Below, piece by piece: positions 18,305-26,968 of a stretch of 64,000 nt of DNA. A program made the translations under genes and the position numbers. Source of the stretch: Pleionea sp. CnH1-48 (lineage in GTDB: Bacteria > Pseudomonadota > Gammaproteobacteria > Enterobacterales > Kangiellaceae); assembly GCF_024124665.1 (NCBI RefSeq), contig NZ_JAMXSB010000006.1, forward strand, positions 284,549-348,548, read 5' to 3'. The notes under the pieces were generated by a model. The model saw only the letters and a list, made by a program, of their open reading frames with translations. It had not been told where the DNA came from and did not search any database. How positions within the stretch are numbered: position 1 is the stretch's first letter; every line of letters begins with the position of its first letter.

Positions 18305-21300
18305 ATGAAGATTTATGAACTAGGCGTAACATCGAACTATACCTTTCTTACTGGCGCATCACACCCAGAAGAACTTGTAAACGATGCCATTAAGAAAGGC
18401 TACTCGGGCATAGCCATTACCGACGAGTGCAGCTTCTCTGGCATCGTAAAAGCTCATGTCGAAGCCAGAAAGAACCAATCTTTTAAATTAATTATTGGTT
18501 CTTTTTTTAAAGTTACGACTGATGATGAAAAAGGACTAATAAACTTAACCTTATTATGTCCAAATAAAAAAGCTTATCAGCAAGTATCAACACTGATCAC
18601 TAGAGCTCGACGACGATCAGAAAAAGGAAGTTATCGAGTAAAAGAGTCTGACTTAAGCAACTTTTTGGACCACCCCTTAGCCATCTGGCACTGGACAGAT
18701 AATGAAGTAAATAACTATCAACAATTGAAGTTTCTTAAACATTGTTTTGGTGAACGGTTATGGATAGCGTTTACTCGACTTAAGCTAAGCGATGATTACT
18801 CCAGATATCTTCAAATAGTAGAATTATCCAACAACTTTAATATACCCGTTATTGCTTTTAACAAGGTGCTTATGCACTCATCGTCAAGGCTTAGGCTGCA
18901 ACACTGCCTAACAGCGATAAAAGAAAATAAAACAATACAAGGCCTGGGAGATAAGCTATTAGCTAATGCAGAACAGCACTTAAGAGAGATAGAGGAGTTA
19001 GTAGATCTTTACCCAAAGGAGCTATGGTTCGAAGCCGAAAACCTGGCAAATCAATGCTCTTTTTCGTTAACTGATCTTTATTATCAATATCCGACAGAGG
19101 CGATTCCCCCCAATACATCAGCAAGCGAGTATTTAAGAAAGCTCACTTATCAAGGAGCCAATGACAGATGGCCATCAGGCGTACCTGATAAGGTAAAAGA
19201 ACAGTTGAATAAAGAGTTATCCGTCATTGAAAAGTTAAAATACGAAAATTACTTCTTAACCGTTTACGATATTGTTTTGTTCGCCAGAAACTCAAAAATA
19301 TTATGTCAAGGCAGAGGCTCCGCAGCAAACTCTGTTGTATGTTACTGTTTAAAAATAACAGAAGTAAGCCCAGAGAAAAGTAGCTTACTGTTCGAGCGAT
19401 TTATATCTGAAGAAAGGAATGAGCCTCCGGATATTGATGTGGACTTTGAGCATGAACGTCGAGAAGAAGTTATCCAGTATATCTACCGAAAATATACTCG
19501 GGAGCATGCAGCTCTTACAGCAACACTCACTACTTATCGTATGCGCAGTGCTATTCGTGATGTTGGTAAAGCACTCGATATTGCTCCACTGCTTATAGAT
19601 AAGCTTTCACGTTCTTTAGCCTGGTGGGATAAGCCTGAGCACTTATTAGAATATTTTGAAAAGCTCAATATGTCTAAAGATGCACATTTAATAAGACATT
19701 ACTTCAACCTGGTGATGAGCATACTCAAGTTTCCCAGGCACTTGTCTCAACATGTAGGAGGTTTTGTGATCACTCAAGCTCCTATAGCGACACTGGTACC
19801 TGTTGAGAATGCAGCAATGCCTGATCGCACAGTGATCCAATGGGATAAATACGATATAGAAAACCTGGGGCTGTTAAAAATAGATGTACTGGCTCTAGGT
19901 ATGTTGACCATGCTGCGAAAGTGCATGAACTTGATAACTCCTTACCATCCTCTGAACTCTCTTGAAAGTATTCCCCATGATGATGAAAGAGTTTATAAGA
20001 TGCTTTCAAAAGGGGATACCATCGGTGTCTTCCAAGTCGAGTCAAGAGCACAGATGAGTATGCTCCCACGATTGAAGCCCAAAGAGTTTTATGACTTGGT
20101 CATTGAAATTGCTATCGTGCGACCAGGTCCCATTCAGGGAGATATGGTCCACCCTTACTTAAAAAGAAGAGATGGCCTGGAAGAAGTAACTTATCCTAAT
20201 AATGCCATAAAAGCAGTGTTAAAAAGAACTTTAGGCATTCCCATTTTTCAAGAGCAAGTTATACAGATGGCGATGGTTGCTGCGGGCTTTAGCGGAGGAG
20301 AAGCTGATCAGTTAAGAAGAGCGATGGCAACTTGGGGACGAAATGGTGATCTTTATAAATTTAAAGATAAGCTAGTCAAAGGAATGCTGACCAATGGATA
20401 CAGCGAAAGTTACGCTAATCGCCTATTTGAACAAATGAAAGGATTCGGAAGCTATGGCTTTCCAGAATCCCATTCTGCGAGCTTTGCCATATTGGCTTAT
20501 TTTTCTGCGTGGTTTAAACGCTTCCACCCCGCAGGATTTTATTGTGCGCTTTTAAACAGTCAGCCAATGGGATTTTATAGTTCTTCTCAACTCGTGCAAG
20601 ATGCCAAACATCATAAGATCAATGTAAAACCCATCGACGTTATGCACAGTCACTGGGCTTGTACTCTGGAAGATCTACCAACACTAGAAGAAAGTAAAAC
20701 AAAACAACCGAGTATTCGTTTAGGTCTTCAACTAGTGAAAGGTTTTAATATCACGGCAGCAGAACGCATCCTTCAAGCAAGAGAAGAAAGAGATTTCATA
20801 AACTTTCAAGACATAGTAGCGAGAGCATCATTAAATTCTCAAGAGAAAGAATCACTGGCTAAAGCAGATGCCTTGCCAACACTCACCCAAGATAGATATC
20901 AGGCACAATGGCAAGCCTTGGCAACAGAAACAACAACACCGTTATTTTCTACAATCAATCATTCTCATTTAGAGGAAGAGCAATTTGTATTACCGAGTCC
21001 AACTCAAGTTGAAAACATGCACCAAGATTATCAGCGAACCTGTCTTACCTTACGACAACATCCTTTAGCCATATTACGAAAGAAATATCCAGTATCCCGT
21101 TGCACACTTGCTCGAGATCTTAAAAAAATGAAACAAGGACAGTTTGTTCGTATTGCAGGAATTGTTACCTGTAGACAAAGACCAGGGACTGCTGCAGGTG
21201 TGCTTTTTTTAACACTAGAGGATGAGTCAGGGAATATGAATATTATTGTTTGGCAAAATACTGTCGAGAAATTTAAACAAGCCATTTTAGCCAGTCGATT

Positions 21301-21421
21301 ATTGCTGATTAAGGGCACAATAGAAAGAGAGCAAAATGTTGTGCACATTGTCGCGGGACATATAGCAGATATTAGCGAGCAGCTACCAGGGTTTAAACGA
21401 GCATCAAGAGACTTTCATTAA
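18305..21421 (+). CDS. dnaE2: DnaE2, error-prone DNA polymerase III alpha subunit
   Basis: A 1038-residue C-family polymerase. The PHP domain spans about 1-200 and opens with YELGVTSNYTFLTGASHPEEL. The catalytic aspartates lie in PDIDVDF (Asp378, Asp380) and LLKIDVLALG (Asp527). A helix-hairpin-helix and an OB fold follow (FVRIAGIVTCRQRPGTAAG near 940). It lacks the C-terminal tau-binding region of DnaE1 and has DnaE2 length. The PHP start has Gly where most family members have the first metal-binding His (LHCLSN), so this PHP site may be dead. The ATG at 18305, 2 bp after the imuB stop, is preferred over an upstream in-frame GTG within imuB. Role: synthesis across DNA lesions in the SOS response. 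Confidence 0.92.
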   Translation: MKIYELGVTSNYTFLTGASHPEELVNDAIKKGYSGIAITDECSFSGIVKAHVEARKNQSFKLIIGSFFKVTTDDEKGLINLTLLCPNKKAYQQVSTLITRARRRSEKGSYRVKESDLSNFLDHPLAIWHWTDNEVNNYQQLKFLKHCFGERLWIAFTRLKLSDDYSRYLQIVELSNNFNIPVIAFNKVLMHSSSRLRLQHCLTAIKENKTIQGLGDKLLANAEQHLREIEELVDLYPKELWFEAENLANQCSFSLTDLYYQYPTEAIPPNTSASEYLRKLTYQGANDRWPSGVPDKVKEQLNKELSVIEKLKYENYFLTVYDIVLFARNSKILCQGRGSAANSVVCYCLKITEVSPEKSSLLFERFISEERNEPPDIDVDFEHERREEVIQYIYRKYTREHAALTATLTTYRMRSAIRDVGKALDIAPLLIDKLSRSLAWWDKPEHLLEYFEKLNMSKDAHLIRHYFNLVMSILKFPRHLSQHVGGFVITQAPIATLVPVENAAMPDRTVIQWDKYDIENLGLLKIDVLALGMLTMLRKCMNLITPYHPLNSLESIPHDDERVYKMLSKGDTIGVFQVESRAQMSMLPRLKPKEFYDLVIEIAIVRPGPIQGDMVHPYLKRRDGLEEVTYPNNAIKAVLKRTLGIPIFQEQVIQMAMVAAGFSGGEADQLRRAMATWGRNGDLYKFKDKLVKGMLTNGYSESYANRLFEQMKGFGSYGFPESHSASFAILAYFSAWFKRFHPAGFYCALLNSQPMGFYSSSQLVQDAKHHKINVKPIDVMHSHWACTLEDLPTLEESKTKQPSIRLGLQLVKGFNITAAERILQAREERDFINFQDIVARASLNSQEKESLAKADALPTLTQDRYQAQWQALATETTTPLFSTINHSHLEEEQFVLPSPTQVENMHQDYQRTCLTLRQHPLAILRKKYPVSRCTLARDLKKMKQGQFVRIAGIVTCRQRPGTAAGVLFLTLEDESGNMNIIVWQNTVEKFKQAILASRLLLIKGTIEREQNVVHIVAGHIADISEQLPGFKRASRDFH

Positions 21422-21430
21422 TTCTAAAAC

Positions 21431-21462
21431 AAAAAAGCCAATGCATAAGCATTGGCCTTTTT
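21431..21462. terminator. Bidirectional terminator after dnaE2
   Basis: GCCAATGC (21437-21444), loop ATAA, GCATTGGC (21449-21456), flanked by an A-run on the left and CTTTTT on the right. It serves dnaE2 on the plus strand and the DUF1338 gene on the minus strand. Confidence 0.85.
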
Positions 21463-21480
21463 GTATCAATAACCTAAGAT

Positions 21481-22281
21481 TTAGGCAGCAACATCAGTCG
21501 ATTCAAAAATCTTATCTGCAGAAGCAGCAACAAAACCTTGATACAGCTCAGAAGTACCAGGGATGTTAAAGCGCTGAGCAAACTCGTAAAAACAACTACG
21601 AATTTCCATAGTACGATCAGCAAATTCCCATTCAACGGTATTCGCCATAGTAGAGCTCTGCTTCAAGCAAACGTCTTCGTTACCTTTAATCTCGCCGCCA
21701 CTTTGATTAAGCTCAAAGTTGCTGCTCTTGATGAAGTCGTTAACTGACTCCAATGTTTTGAAGGTAGTTAGGTGGTTAACAGAAACAGTAAAGTGGTTCG
21801 CACGTAAACCAAATGTCGCCAACCATGCAGCGTATTCACTCTCAGCTCTCAAAGATAAATACTCTTCTGCCGAAATCGTTCTCCAAGGCATAGAAGGAAG
21901 CATTAAGCCATTCTGTTGGATATGTGCGTCAGCTTCTTCGATAAGAGAGTTACAAATCGCTTGAACATTTTCTGACATCTCTTCCAACAGCAACTCACTC
22001 ACAAAGATTTTAGGCAAGTTAATATCTGTCTTATGAGCAAAATGATAAGCACGTAGTTTCTTTTCCTCAAAGTGGTACTCATCCATAGGGACATAATCAA
22101 ACTTTGCGAAAAACTCGACAAATTTATCTAATGCTAACTCACCGCGATTAAACGTTCTTAAAGCAATGTGATCATTAATAATGTTGTCTTCACCAGCAGC
22201 CTGAAAAGCTTCATGTAAACGCTTTGCATCAGGAGTTAATGCTAAATAATCTTCCCAAAGGGTATCTAATAACTGTTTCAA
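21481..22281 (-). CDS. DUF1338 protein, 2-oxoadipate dioxygenase-like
   Basis: A 266-residue member of the DUF1338 family, whose characterised member HglS is a 2-oxoadipate dioxygenase/decarboxylase with a vicinal-oxygen-chelate fold. His38 (NDHIALRTF), His163 (ANHFTVSV) and Glu233 (CFYEFAQRF) are the likely metal ligands, by comparison with the His-His-Glu set of HglS. Substrate specificity in short versions like this is not established; a role in lysine or 2-oxo acid breakdown is possible. No linked pathway genes are present. Convergent with dnaE2. Confidence 0.8.
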   Translation of the reverse strand: MKQLLDTLWEDYLALTPDAKRLHEAFQAAGEDNIINDHIALRTFNRGELALDKFVEFFAKFDYVPMDEYHFEEKKLRAYHFAHKTDINLPKIFVSELLLEEMSENVQAICNSLIEEADAHIQQNGLMLPSMPWRTISAEEYLSLRAESEYAAWLATFGLRANHFTVSVNHLTTFKTLESVNDFIKSSNFELNQSGGEIKGNEDVCLKQSSTMANTVEWEFADRTMEIRSCFYEFAQRFNIPGTSELYQGFVAASADKIFESTDVAA

Positions 22282-22462
22282 CTCTCTATGTCCTCTACAA
22301 CCATTATCGCAACGCAGCGAATTATGCCAAAGGTCTGACCAGTGTTCAAATAAAAGTCAAAATAAATGGATAATTATTAAGCAGAAACGATAATATGATT
22401 CATCTAAAATTTAAAGTTTAAATACATTCAGCCTTTGTATGAAGGCATCAGAAAGAATGTGA

Positions 22463-23152
22463 TTACTTACTTCTCTCCTTTAGCATCTCTAGCATTCTTT
22501 CAGAAGGCAGAAATAGCTTAATCCCTTTTGTAAGCTCTTTAAGCTTAGGGTAGAAATAATCAAAGTGAGTGCAGCCTAGTATCAAAATCTGAACACCACT
22601 TTTAACTAATGCTCTTGTCAGATCTTCCAGAGCATGCAGTCTAATAATAAGTTCTGGTGGTAACTCGGCCTCAATATCTTCCACTATTTGGAGATTCCCG
22701 ATACCAATAACTTTTGCCGTTCGGTTGTACTTAAGAATCGTTCTTTCGATATTCGCACAACTCTGACAGTTTGCAGCCAATAGACCAAAATTTCGATATT
22801 GAAATGTCAGCTCTTCGTAAACATCTAAAGGGGTGATGACAGGAATAGCCCCTTCCTTATTAACTTGTTCGAGATCAATAGCACCACTGAGTGAATTACA
22901 ATAAAGCATAGCACTAGAAGCACCCTCTTTTACAAGCTCTTCAAGCGAAGCGAGTACCAACTCAGTTAGATTCTTTCTGTCTAGAGCCTGCAACTGAGTC
23001 TGAGCCTGAGGATTAGCCGATATCGACAAACCTATGCCTCTTGTATCTCGTGACTCAAGGTAGTCCAAGCCAAAACGAGTATCGGTCTGAGTACCAGCAA
23101 TAACGCCAACACAAAGTGAGCCAGAATTGACAGCATTTTTCATAATATTCAC
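22463..23152 (-). CDS. Aspartate/glutamate racemase family protein
   Basis: A 229-residue protein with both cysteines of the Asp/Glu racemase family: Cys85 in MLYCNSLSG and Cys194 in LILGCTHFDYF. It probably interconverts L- and D-forms of an acidic or related amino acid; the exact substrate is unknown. The start is best placed at GTG 23152, because GAGGG (overlapping the alaE stop) lies 7 nt before it; the ATG at 23143 is too far away. It is the second gene of an operon with alaE, 10 bp downstream of it. Confidence 0.8.
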   Translation of the reverse strand: MNIMKNAVNSGSLCVGVIAGTQTDTRFGLDYLESRDTRGIGLSISANPQAQTQLQALDRKNLTELVLASLEELVKEGASSAMLYCNSLSGAIDLEQVNKEGAIPVITPLDVYEELTFQYRNFGLLAANCQSCANIERTILKYNRTAKVIGIGNLQIVEDIEAELPPELIIRLHALEDLTRALVKSGVQILILGCTHFDYFYPKLKELTKGIKLFLPSERMLEMLKERSK

Positions 23153-23162
23153 GGCAATACCC

Positions 23163-23618
23163 TCATTTTGCTTTTTCAAAAGCAATGCTCAAACCTACTC
23201 GGCGCTTAATAAAATCAAGGTAGATTCCATAGGGTCGCCCTAATAACCCGGCAATTAGAGACACTGTTACTGAAGCTTTCATTATCTCTCCCCAGTCAGC
23301 ACCACCAAGAATCATATTCCCTACATACAAGGGTAGTTGGAATGAAAGAAACACTAAAGTATCAACAAGATAAACTTTGATAAATCGACTATCTTCTCTG
23401 ATACCAAAACGTTTAATGACAAAGTCTCTCCAGATACCAAATGGCCTAGCGACTAGAGTATTTAACACCAAAGCTGCCAAGCGAACTTTTAAGTGCTCTT
23501 GCCAAGACATTCCAGCAATGATTAATTCAATGGGTAATGCAACAATGTAGGAGAAACTATTCATCGCAAAGATGTCTACCCAGGCTGACAAGAAAGGGCG
23601 TTTTTCTGAGCTTGACAC
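23163..23618 (-). CDS. alaE: L-alanine exporter AlaE
   Basis: A 151-residue inner-membrane protein matching AlaE (149 residues in E. coli): WVDIFAMNSFSYIVALPIELIIAG, the repeated motif RPFGIWRDFV / RPYGIYLDFI, and four membrane segments. It exports L-alanine (and possibly D-alanine) to avoid toxic levels. The start is GTG with GGAG at good spacing. A -10-like TATAAT lies at 23662-23667 upstream. The downstream racemase-like gene is co-transcribed, which suggests a joint role in amino acid balance. Confidence 0.9.
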   Translation of the reverse strand: MSSSEKRPFLSAWVDIFAMNSFSYIVALPIELIIAGMSWQEHLKVRLAALVLNTLVARPFGIWRDFVIKRFGIREDSRFIKVYLVDTLVFLSFQLPLYVGNMILGGADWGEIMKASVTVSLIAGLLGRPYGIYLDFIKRRVGLSIAFEKAK

Positions 23619-23739
23619 GGCAACTCCAGCTATAAAATCTACATCTCAAAAAAGAAGCGGGATTATATCACTAAAGAATATGATTAAAATCTAATAAGAA
23701 GTTATTTTGCGCAAAAACTAACTGGCAGGATCTCTAGGC

Positions 23740-23773
23740 AAAAAAAAGCCGAGCAAAGTGCTCGGCTAAAAAA
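23740..23773 (-). terminator. Terminator of the alpha operon (after rplQ)
   Basis: GCCGAGCA / TGCTCGGC with a 3-nt loop, followed on the minus strand by a run of seven to eight U residues. Confidence 0.9.
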
Positions 23774-23790
23774 TAGTTCTGAAAAATAAC

Positions 23791-24189
23791 TTATTCTTCA
23801 GTTTCTTCAATCTCTTCTACTTCTTCAATTTCTGGACGATCAACTAATTCAACAATCGCCATTGGTGCATTATCACCAGTACGGAAACCAGCCTTGATAA
23901 TTCTTAAGTAACCACCAGGACGGTCTTGATAACGAGGACCTAGCTCATTAAACAAGATACCAACGGCTTCTTTAGAACGAGTGCGAGCAAAAGCTAAACG
24001 ACGGTTAGCAACAGAATCTTCTTTTGCTAAAGTGATTAGTGGCTCAGCAACACGACGCAACTCTTTTGCTTTAGGCAAAGTAGTTTTGATCAACTCGTGC
24101 TTGAACAAAGAAACTGACATATTACGAAACATAGCCTGACGATGGCTGCTGTTTCTATTTAACTTACGACCACTCTTACGATGACGCAT
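23791..24189 (-). CDS. rplQ: 50S ribosomal protein L17
   Basis: A 132-residue L17: [20 protein letters not shown] at the start, [31 protein letters not shown] in the middle. The acidic tail ([13 protein letters not shown]) is typical of gammaproteobacterial forms. It binds 23S rRNA near the exit tunnel. It is the last gene of the alpha operon, but separated from rpoA by 118 bp that contain a terminator-like hairpin. Confidence 0.97.
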   Translation of the reverse strand: MRHRKSGRKLNRNSSHRQAMFRNMSVSLFKHELIKTTLPKAKELRRVAEPLITLAKEDSVANRRLAFARTRSKEAVGILFNELGPRYQDRPGGYLRIIKAGFRTGDNAPMAIVELVDRPEIEEVEEIEETEE

Positions 24190-24256
24190 GATAAAAACCT
24201 CTTATTTACGACCAGCCTGCTTTAGTACTGATCTTTTTTAATTAAATTTATAAAAC

Positions 24257-24285
24257 AAAAACCGGCACCTTAATAAGATACCGGT
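24257..24285 (-). terminator. Terminator-like hairpin between rpoA and rplQ
   Basis: On the minus strand ACCGGTATCTT-ATT-AAGGTGCCGGT forms an 11-bp stem with two G-U pairs, followed by four to five U. It would stop or attenuate transcription before rplQ. Confidence 0.6.
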
Positions 24286-24307
24286 CTTCATATTTATTAG
24301 ATAATAA

Positions 24308-25291
24308 TTACTTATCGTCTAATAGGCTCGCTGGTGGCCAATTCTCTAGACGCATGCCTAAAGATAAACCACGAGAAGCTAGAACATCCTTAATTTCAGT
24401 CAGTGATTTCTTACCTAAGTTAGGAGTTTTTAACAACTCAACTTCAGTACGCTGAATCAAATCACCGATGTAATGGATATTTTCTGTTTTCAGACAGTTA
24501 GCTGAACGGACTGTAAGTTCCAAATCGTCAACAGGACGTAACAAGATAGGATCAATCTCAGGCTCACGTTCTTCTGGCTCAACTTCTCTTTCGTCTTTCA
24601 AATCAACGAAAGCTGCTAGTTGTTCCTGGAGAATAGTAGCGCTTCGACGAATCGCTTCTTCAGGCTCAATAGTTCCATTAGTTTCAATATCTAAAACTAA
24701 CTTATCTAAGTTGGTGCGTTGCTCTACACGAGCAGCTTCAACAACATAAGAAACTCGAGTTATTGGGCTGAAAGAAGCATCAACCTGCAAACGACCAATT
24801 GGAGCATCATCTTCGCTGTTAGCACGTGCAGTTGAAGGCTCATAGCCTCGACCACTGCTAACACGAATATTCATGCTCAATGAGGCATTTTTAGTCAGTG
24901 TTGCAATCTTGTGTTCTGGATTAACGATTTCTACGCCAGAAAGTCCAGCAATGTCTGCGGCTATAACGTCGCCTTCACCACTTTTCTGCAAAGTTAGAAT
25001 AGCTTCGTCTTTATCTTCCAAACGAACTGCCAAACCTTTCAGGTTAAGCAAGATCTCAATCACATCTTCTTGAACACCCTCGATAGTAGTGTACTCATGT
25101 AACACTCCATCAATCTCAACTTCAACTACTGCCGCACCTGGCATAGAAGAAAGTAAGATTCTACGTAAAGAGTTTCCAAGCGTATGACCAAAGCCGCGCT
25201 CAAATGGTTCTAAAACCACTTTAGCGCGAGTGTCACTTACCTGTTCAACTTTAATTTGTCTTGGCGTCAGAAATTCGTTGACATTGCCCAT
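24308..25291 (-). CDS. rpoA: RNA polymerase alpha subunit
   Basis: A 327-residue alpha subunit. The N-terminal domain (about 1-230) has the dimerisation motif [17 protein letters not shown], and an acidic linker ([15 protein letters not shown]) leads to the C-terminal domain (about 250-320, [30 protein letters not shown]) that binds UP elements and activators. It lies after rpsD in the standard alpha operon order. Confidence 0.98.
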   Translation of the reverse strand: MGNVNEFLTPRQIKVEQVSDTRAKVVLEPFERGFGHTLGNSLRRILLSSMPGAAVVEVEIDGVLHEYTTIEGVQEDVIEILLNLKGLAVRLEDKDEAILTLQKSGEGDVIAADIAGLSGVEIVNPEHKIATLTKNASLSMNIRVSSGRGYEPSTARANSEDDAPIGRLQVDASFSPITRVSYVVEAARVEQRTNLDKLVLDIETNGTIEPEEAIRRSATILQEQLAAFVDLKDEREVEPEEREPEIDPILLRPVDDLELTVRSANCLKTENIHYIGDLIQRTEVELLKTPNLGKKSLTEIKDVLASRGLSLGMRLENWPPASLLDDK

Positions 25292-25321
25292 AAAAGTCCT
25301 GTCCTCTGTTCAGATTAGGCC

Positions 25322-25942
25322 TTATTTGGAGTACAGCTCCACAATCAGGTTTTCGTTGATTTCTGAAGGTAAGTCAGAACGTTCTGGAACACTCTTAAAT
25401 ACACCTTCCATTGCTTTCTCATCAACTTCAACCCAGCTTGGTTTTTCGCGCTGTGCAGCCAATTCTAAAGCAGCTTTAATACGAGCTTGCTCTTTTGCTT
25501 TCTCGCGAATAGCAATCACGTCAGTTGGTTTTACCTGATAAGAAGCAACGTTAACAACAATGCCGTTAACAGTTAATGCTTTATGGCTAACTAATTGACG
25601 AGCTTCTGCGCGAGTAGCACCGAATCCCATTCGATAAACAACGTTATCTAAACGAGACTCTAACAGTTTGAGAAGATTCTCACCTGTAGCACCCTTAATA
25701 CTAGCTGCTTTTTTATAATAATTACGGAATTGACGTTCTAATACACCGTAAATACGACGTACTTTCTGTTTTTCACGTAACTGAACACCATAATCAGACA
25801 AACGAGCGCGCTTTGCGCCATGCTGACCAGGAGTTTGATCAATCTTACATTTTGTATCAATAGCTCGTACGCCGCTTTTCAGCATCAAATCAGTGCCTTC
25901 GCGACGTGCCAGCTTTAACTTAGGACCACGATATCTAGCCAT
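25322..25942 (-). CDS. rpsD: 30S ribosomal protein S4
   Basis: A 206-residue S4, the same length as in E. coli, with [29 protein letters not shown] and the S4 RNA-binding region [21 protein letters not shown]. It is a primary 16S rRNA binder and, in relatives, the translational repressor of the alpha operon through the rpsM leader. Confidence 0.98.
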   Translation of the reverse strand: MARYRGPKLKLARREGTDLMLKSGVRAIDTKCKIDQTPGQHGAKRARLSDYGVQLREKQKVRRIYGVLERQFRNYYKKAASIKGATGENLLKLLESRLDNVVYRMGFGATRAEARQLVSHKALTVNGIVVNVASYQVKPTDVIAIREKAKEQARIKAALELAAQREKPSWVEVDEKAMEGVFKSVPERSDLPSEINENLIVELYSK

Positions 25943-25961
25943 CTTTCGTCTCCGCTATCTC

Positions 25962-26351
25962 TTACACGCGTCGCTTTTTAGGCGGGCGACAGCCATTATG
26001 AGGAATGGGGGTAACATCAGTAATGTTAGTAATTTTGAAACCAGCTGCACTTAGTGCACGAACTGCTGATTCACGACCTGGTCCAGGTCCTTTAACAAAC
26101 ACTTCTAAGTTTTTCATACCCATGTCTTTTGCAGTACCAGCACAACGGTCAGCAGCGACCTGTGCAGCAAAAGGGGTGCTTTTACGAGAGCCACGGAAAC
26201 CAGATCCACCCGCAGTAGCCCATGCTAAGGCATTACCCTGGCGATCAGTAATAGTCACAATCGTATTATTAAATGATGCATGGATATGAGCCATGCCATC
26301 AACTACATGCTTTTTAACCTTTTTACGGGCTCTTGTTGGTGTCTTTGCCAT
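25962..26351 (-). CDS. rpsK: 30S ribosomal protein S11
   Basis: A 129-residue S11, with [33 protein letters not shown] and the C-terminal [20 protein letters not shown]. It sits on the 30S platform beside the mRNA exit path. Alpha operon, between rpsM and rpsD. Confidence 0.98.
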   Translation of the reverse strand: MAKTPTRARKKVKKHVVDGMAHIHASFNNTIVTITDRQGNALAWATAGGSGFRGSRKSTPFAAQVAADRCAGTAKDMGMKNLEVFVKGPGPGRESAVRALSAAGFKITNITDVTPIPHNGCRPPKKRRV

Positions 26352-26368
26352 AATTCAAATCCTAGCGT

Positions 26369-26725
26369 TTAAGACTTAATGGGCTTGCGAGGACCTTTAC
26401 GGGTACGAGAATTCGTCTTCGTACGCTGGCCACGAACAGGCAAGCTACGACGGTGACGAATGCCTCGGAAACAACCCAAGTCCATTAATCGCTTAATGTT
26501 CATAGAAACTTCACGGCGCAAGTCACCTTCCACAGTAAATTTTCCTACTTCTGTACGTAAACCTTCGATTTGAGCTTCGTCCAAATCTTTGATTTTTACG
26601 CTAGGTTCGATCCCCGCCGCTTCACAGATTTCGCGTGCACGAGGACGACCAACACCATAGATTGCAGTTAATGCAACCTCTGCATGTTTATGTACCGGAA
26701 TGTTAATGCCAGCTATACGGGCCAT
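26369..26725 (-). CDS. rpsM: 30S ribosomal protein S13
   Basis: A 118-residue S13: [20 protein letters not shown], the helix-hairpin-helix [12 protein letters not shown], and the basic tail [17 protein letters not shown] that reaches toward P-site tRNA. It is the first gene behind the alpha-operon promoter and so the likely target of S4 feedback. Confidence 0.98.
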   Translation of the reverse strand: MARIAGINIPVHKHAEVALTAIYGVGRPRAREICEAAGIEPSVKIKDLDEAQIEGLRTEVGKFTVEGDLRREVSMNIKRLMDLGCFRGIRHRRSLPVRGQRTKTNSRTRKGPRKPIKS

Positions 26726-26752
26726 CTAACCAAACTCCCAAATATGTTACGA

Positions 26753-26787
26753 GCTATCCTCGTCAAAAAAAGGCGACATAGGATAGC
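26753..26787 (-). promoter_or_regulatory. Inverted repeat in the alpha-operon leader
   Basis: GCTATCCT and AGGATAGC, 8-bp perfect arms, flank a stretch with a T7 tract and an inner GTC/GAC pair. One arm is also the -10 element. It could be an S4 regulatory structure or a DNA operator; neither is proven. Confidence 0.4.
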
Positions 26788-26808
26788 GTCAATACGGCTA
26801 AAAATCAA
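26780..26808 (-). promoter_or_regulatory. Alpha-operon promoter
   Basis: TTGATT (26803-26808), 17-bp spacer, TATCCT (26780-26785), reading toward rpsM with a leader of about 50 nt. Confidence 0.6.
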
Positions 26809-26830
26809 CCTGTTAGCGTTAATTCTGTAA

Positions 26831-26944
26831 TTAACCCTGACGCTGCTTGTGTCGGGGGTCTTCACAAATCACTCGAACGCTACCGTGGCGACGGATGACT
26901 TTGCAATTACGGCAAATTTTCTTTACCGATGCACGAACCTTCAT
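26831..26944 (-). CDS. rpmJ: 50S ribosomal protein L36 (zinc-binding form)
   Basis: A 37-residue protein, [20 protein letters not shown]..., ending HKQRQG. Cys11, Cys14, Cys27 and His32 are the zinc ligands of the C+ form of L36. The gene lies 24 bp after secY as in the E. coli spc operon. Presence of the zinc form matters because many relatives carry a zinc-free second copy that replaces it in zinc shortage. Confidence 0.97.
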   Translation of the reverse strand: MKVRASVKKICRNCKVIRRHGSVRVICEDPRHKQRQG

Positions 26945-26968
26945 AACCTACTCCAACTCGTATCTCGC

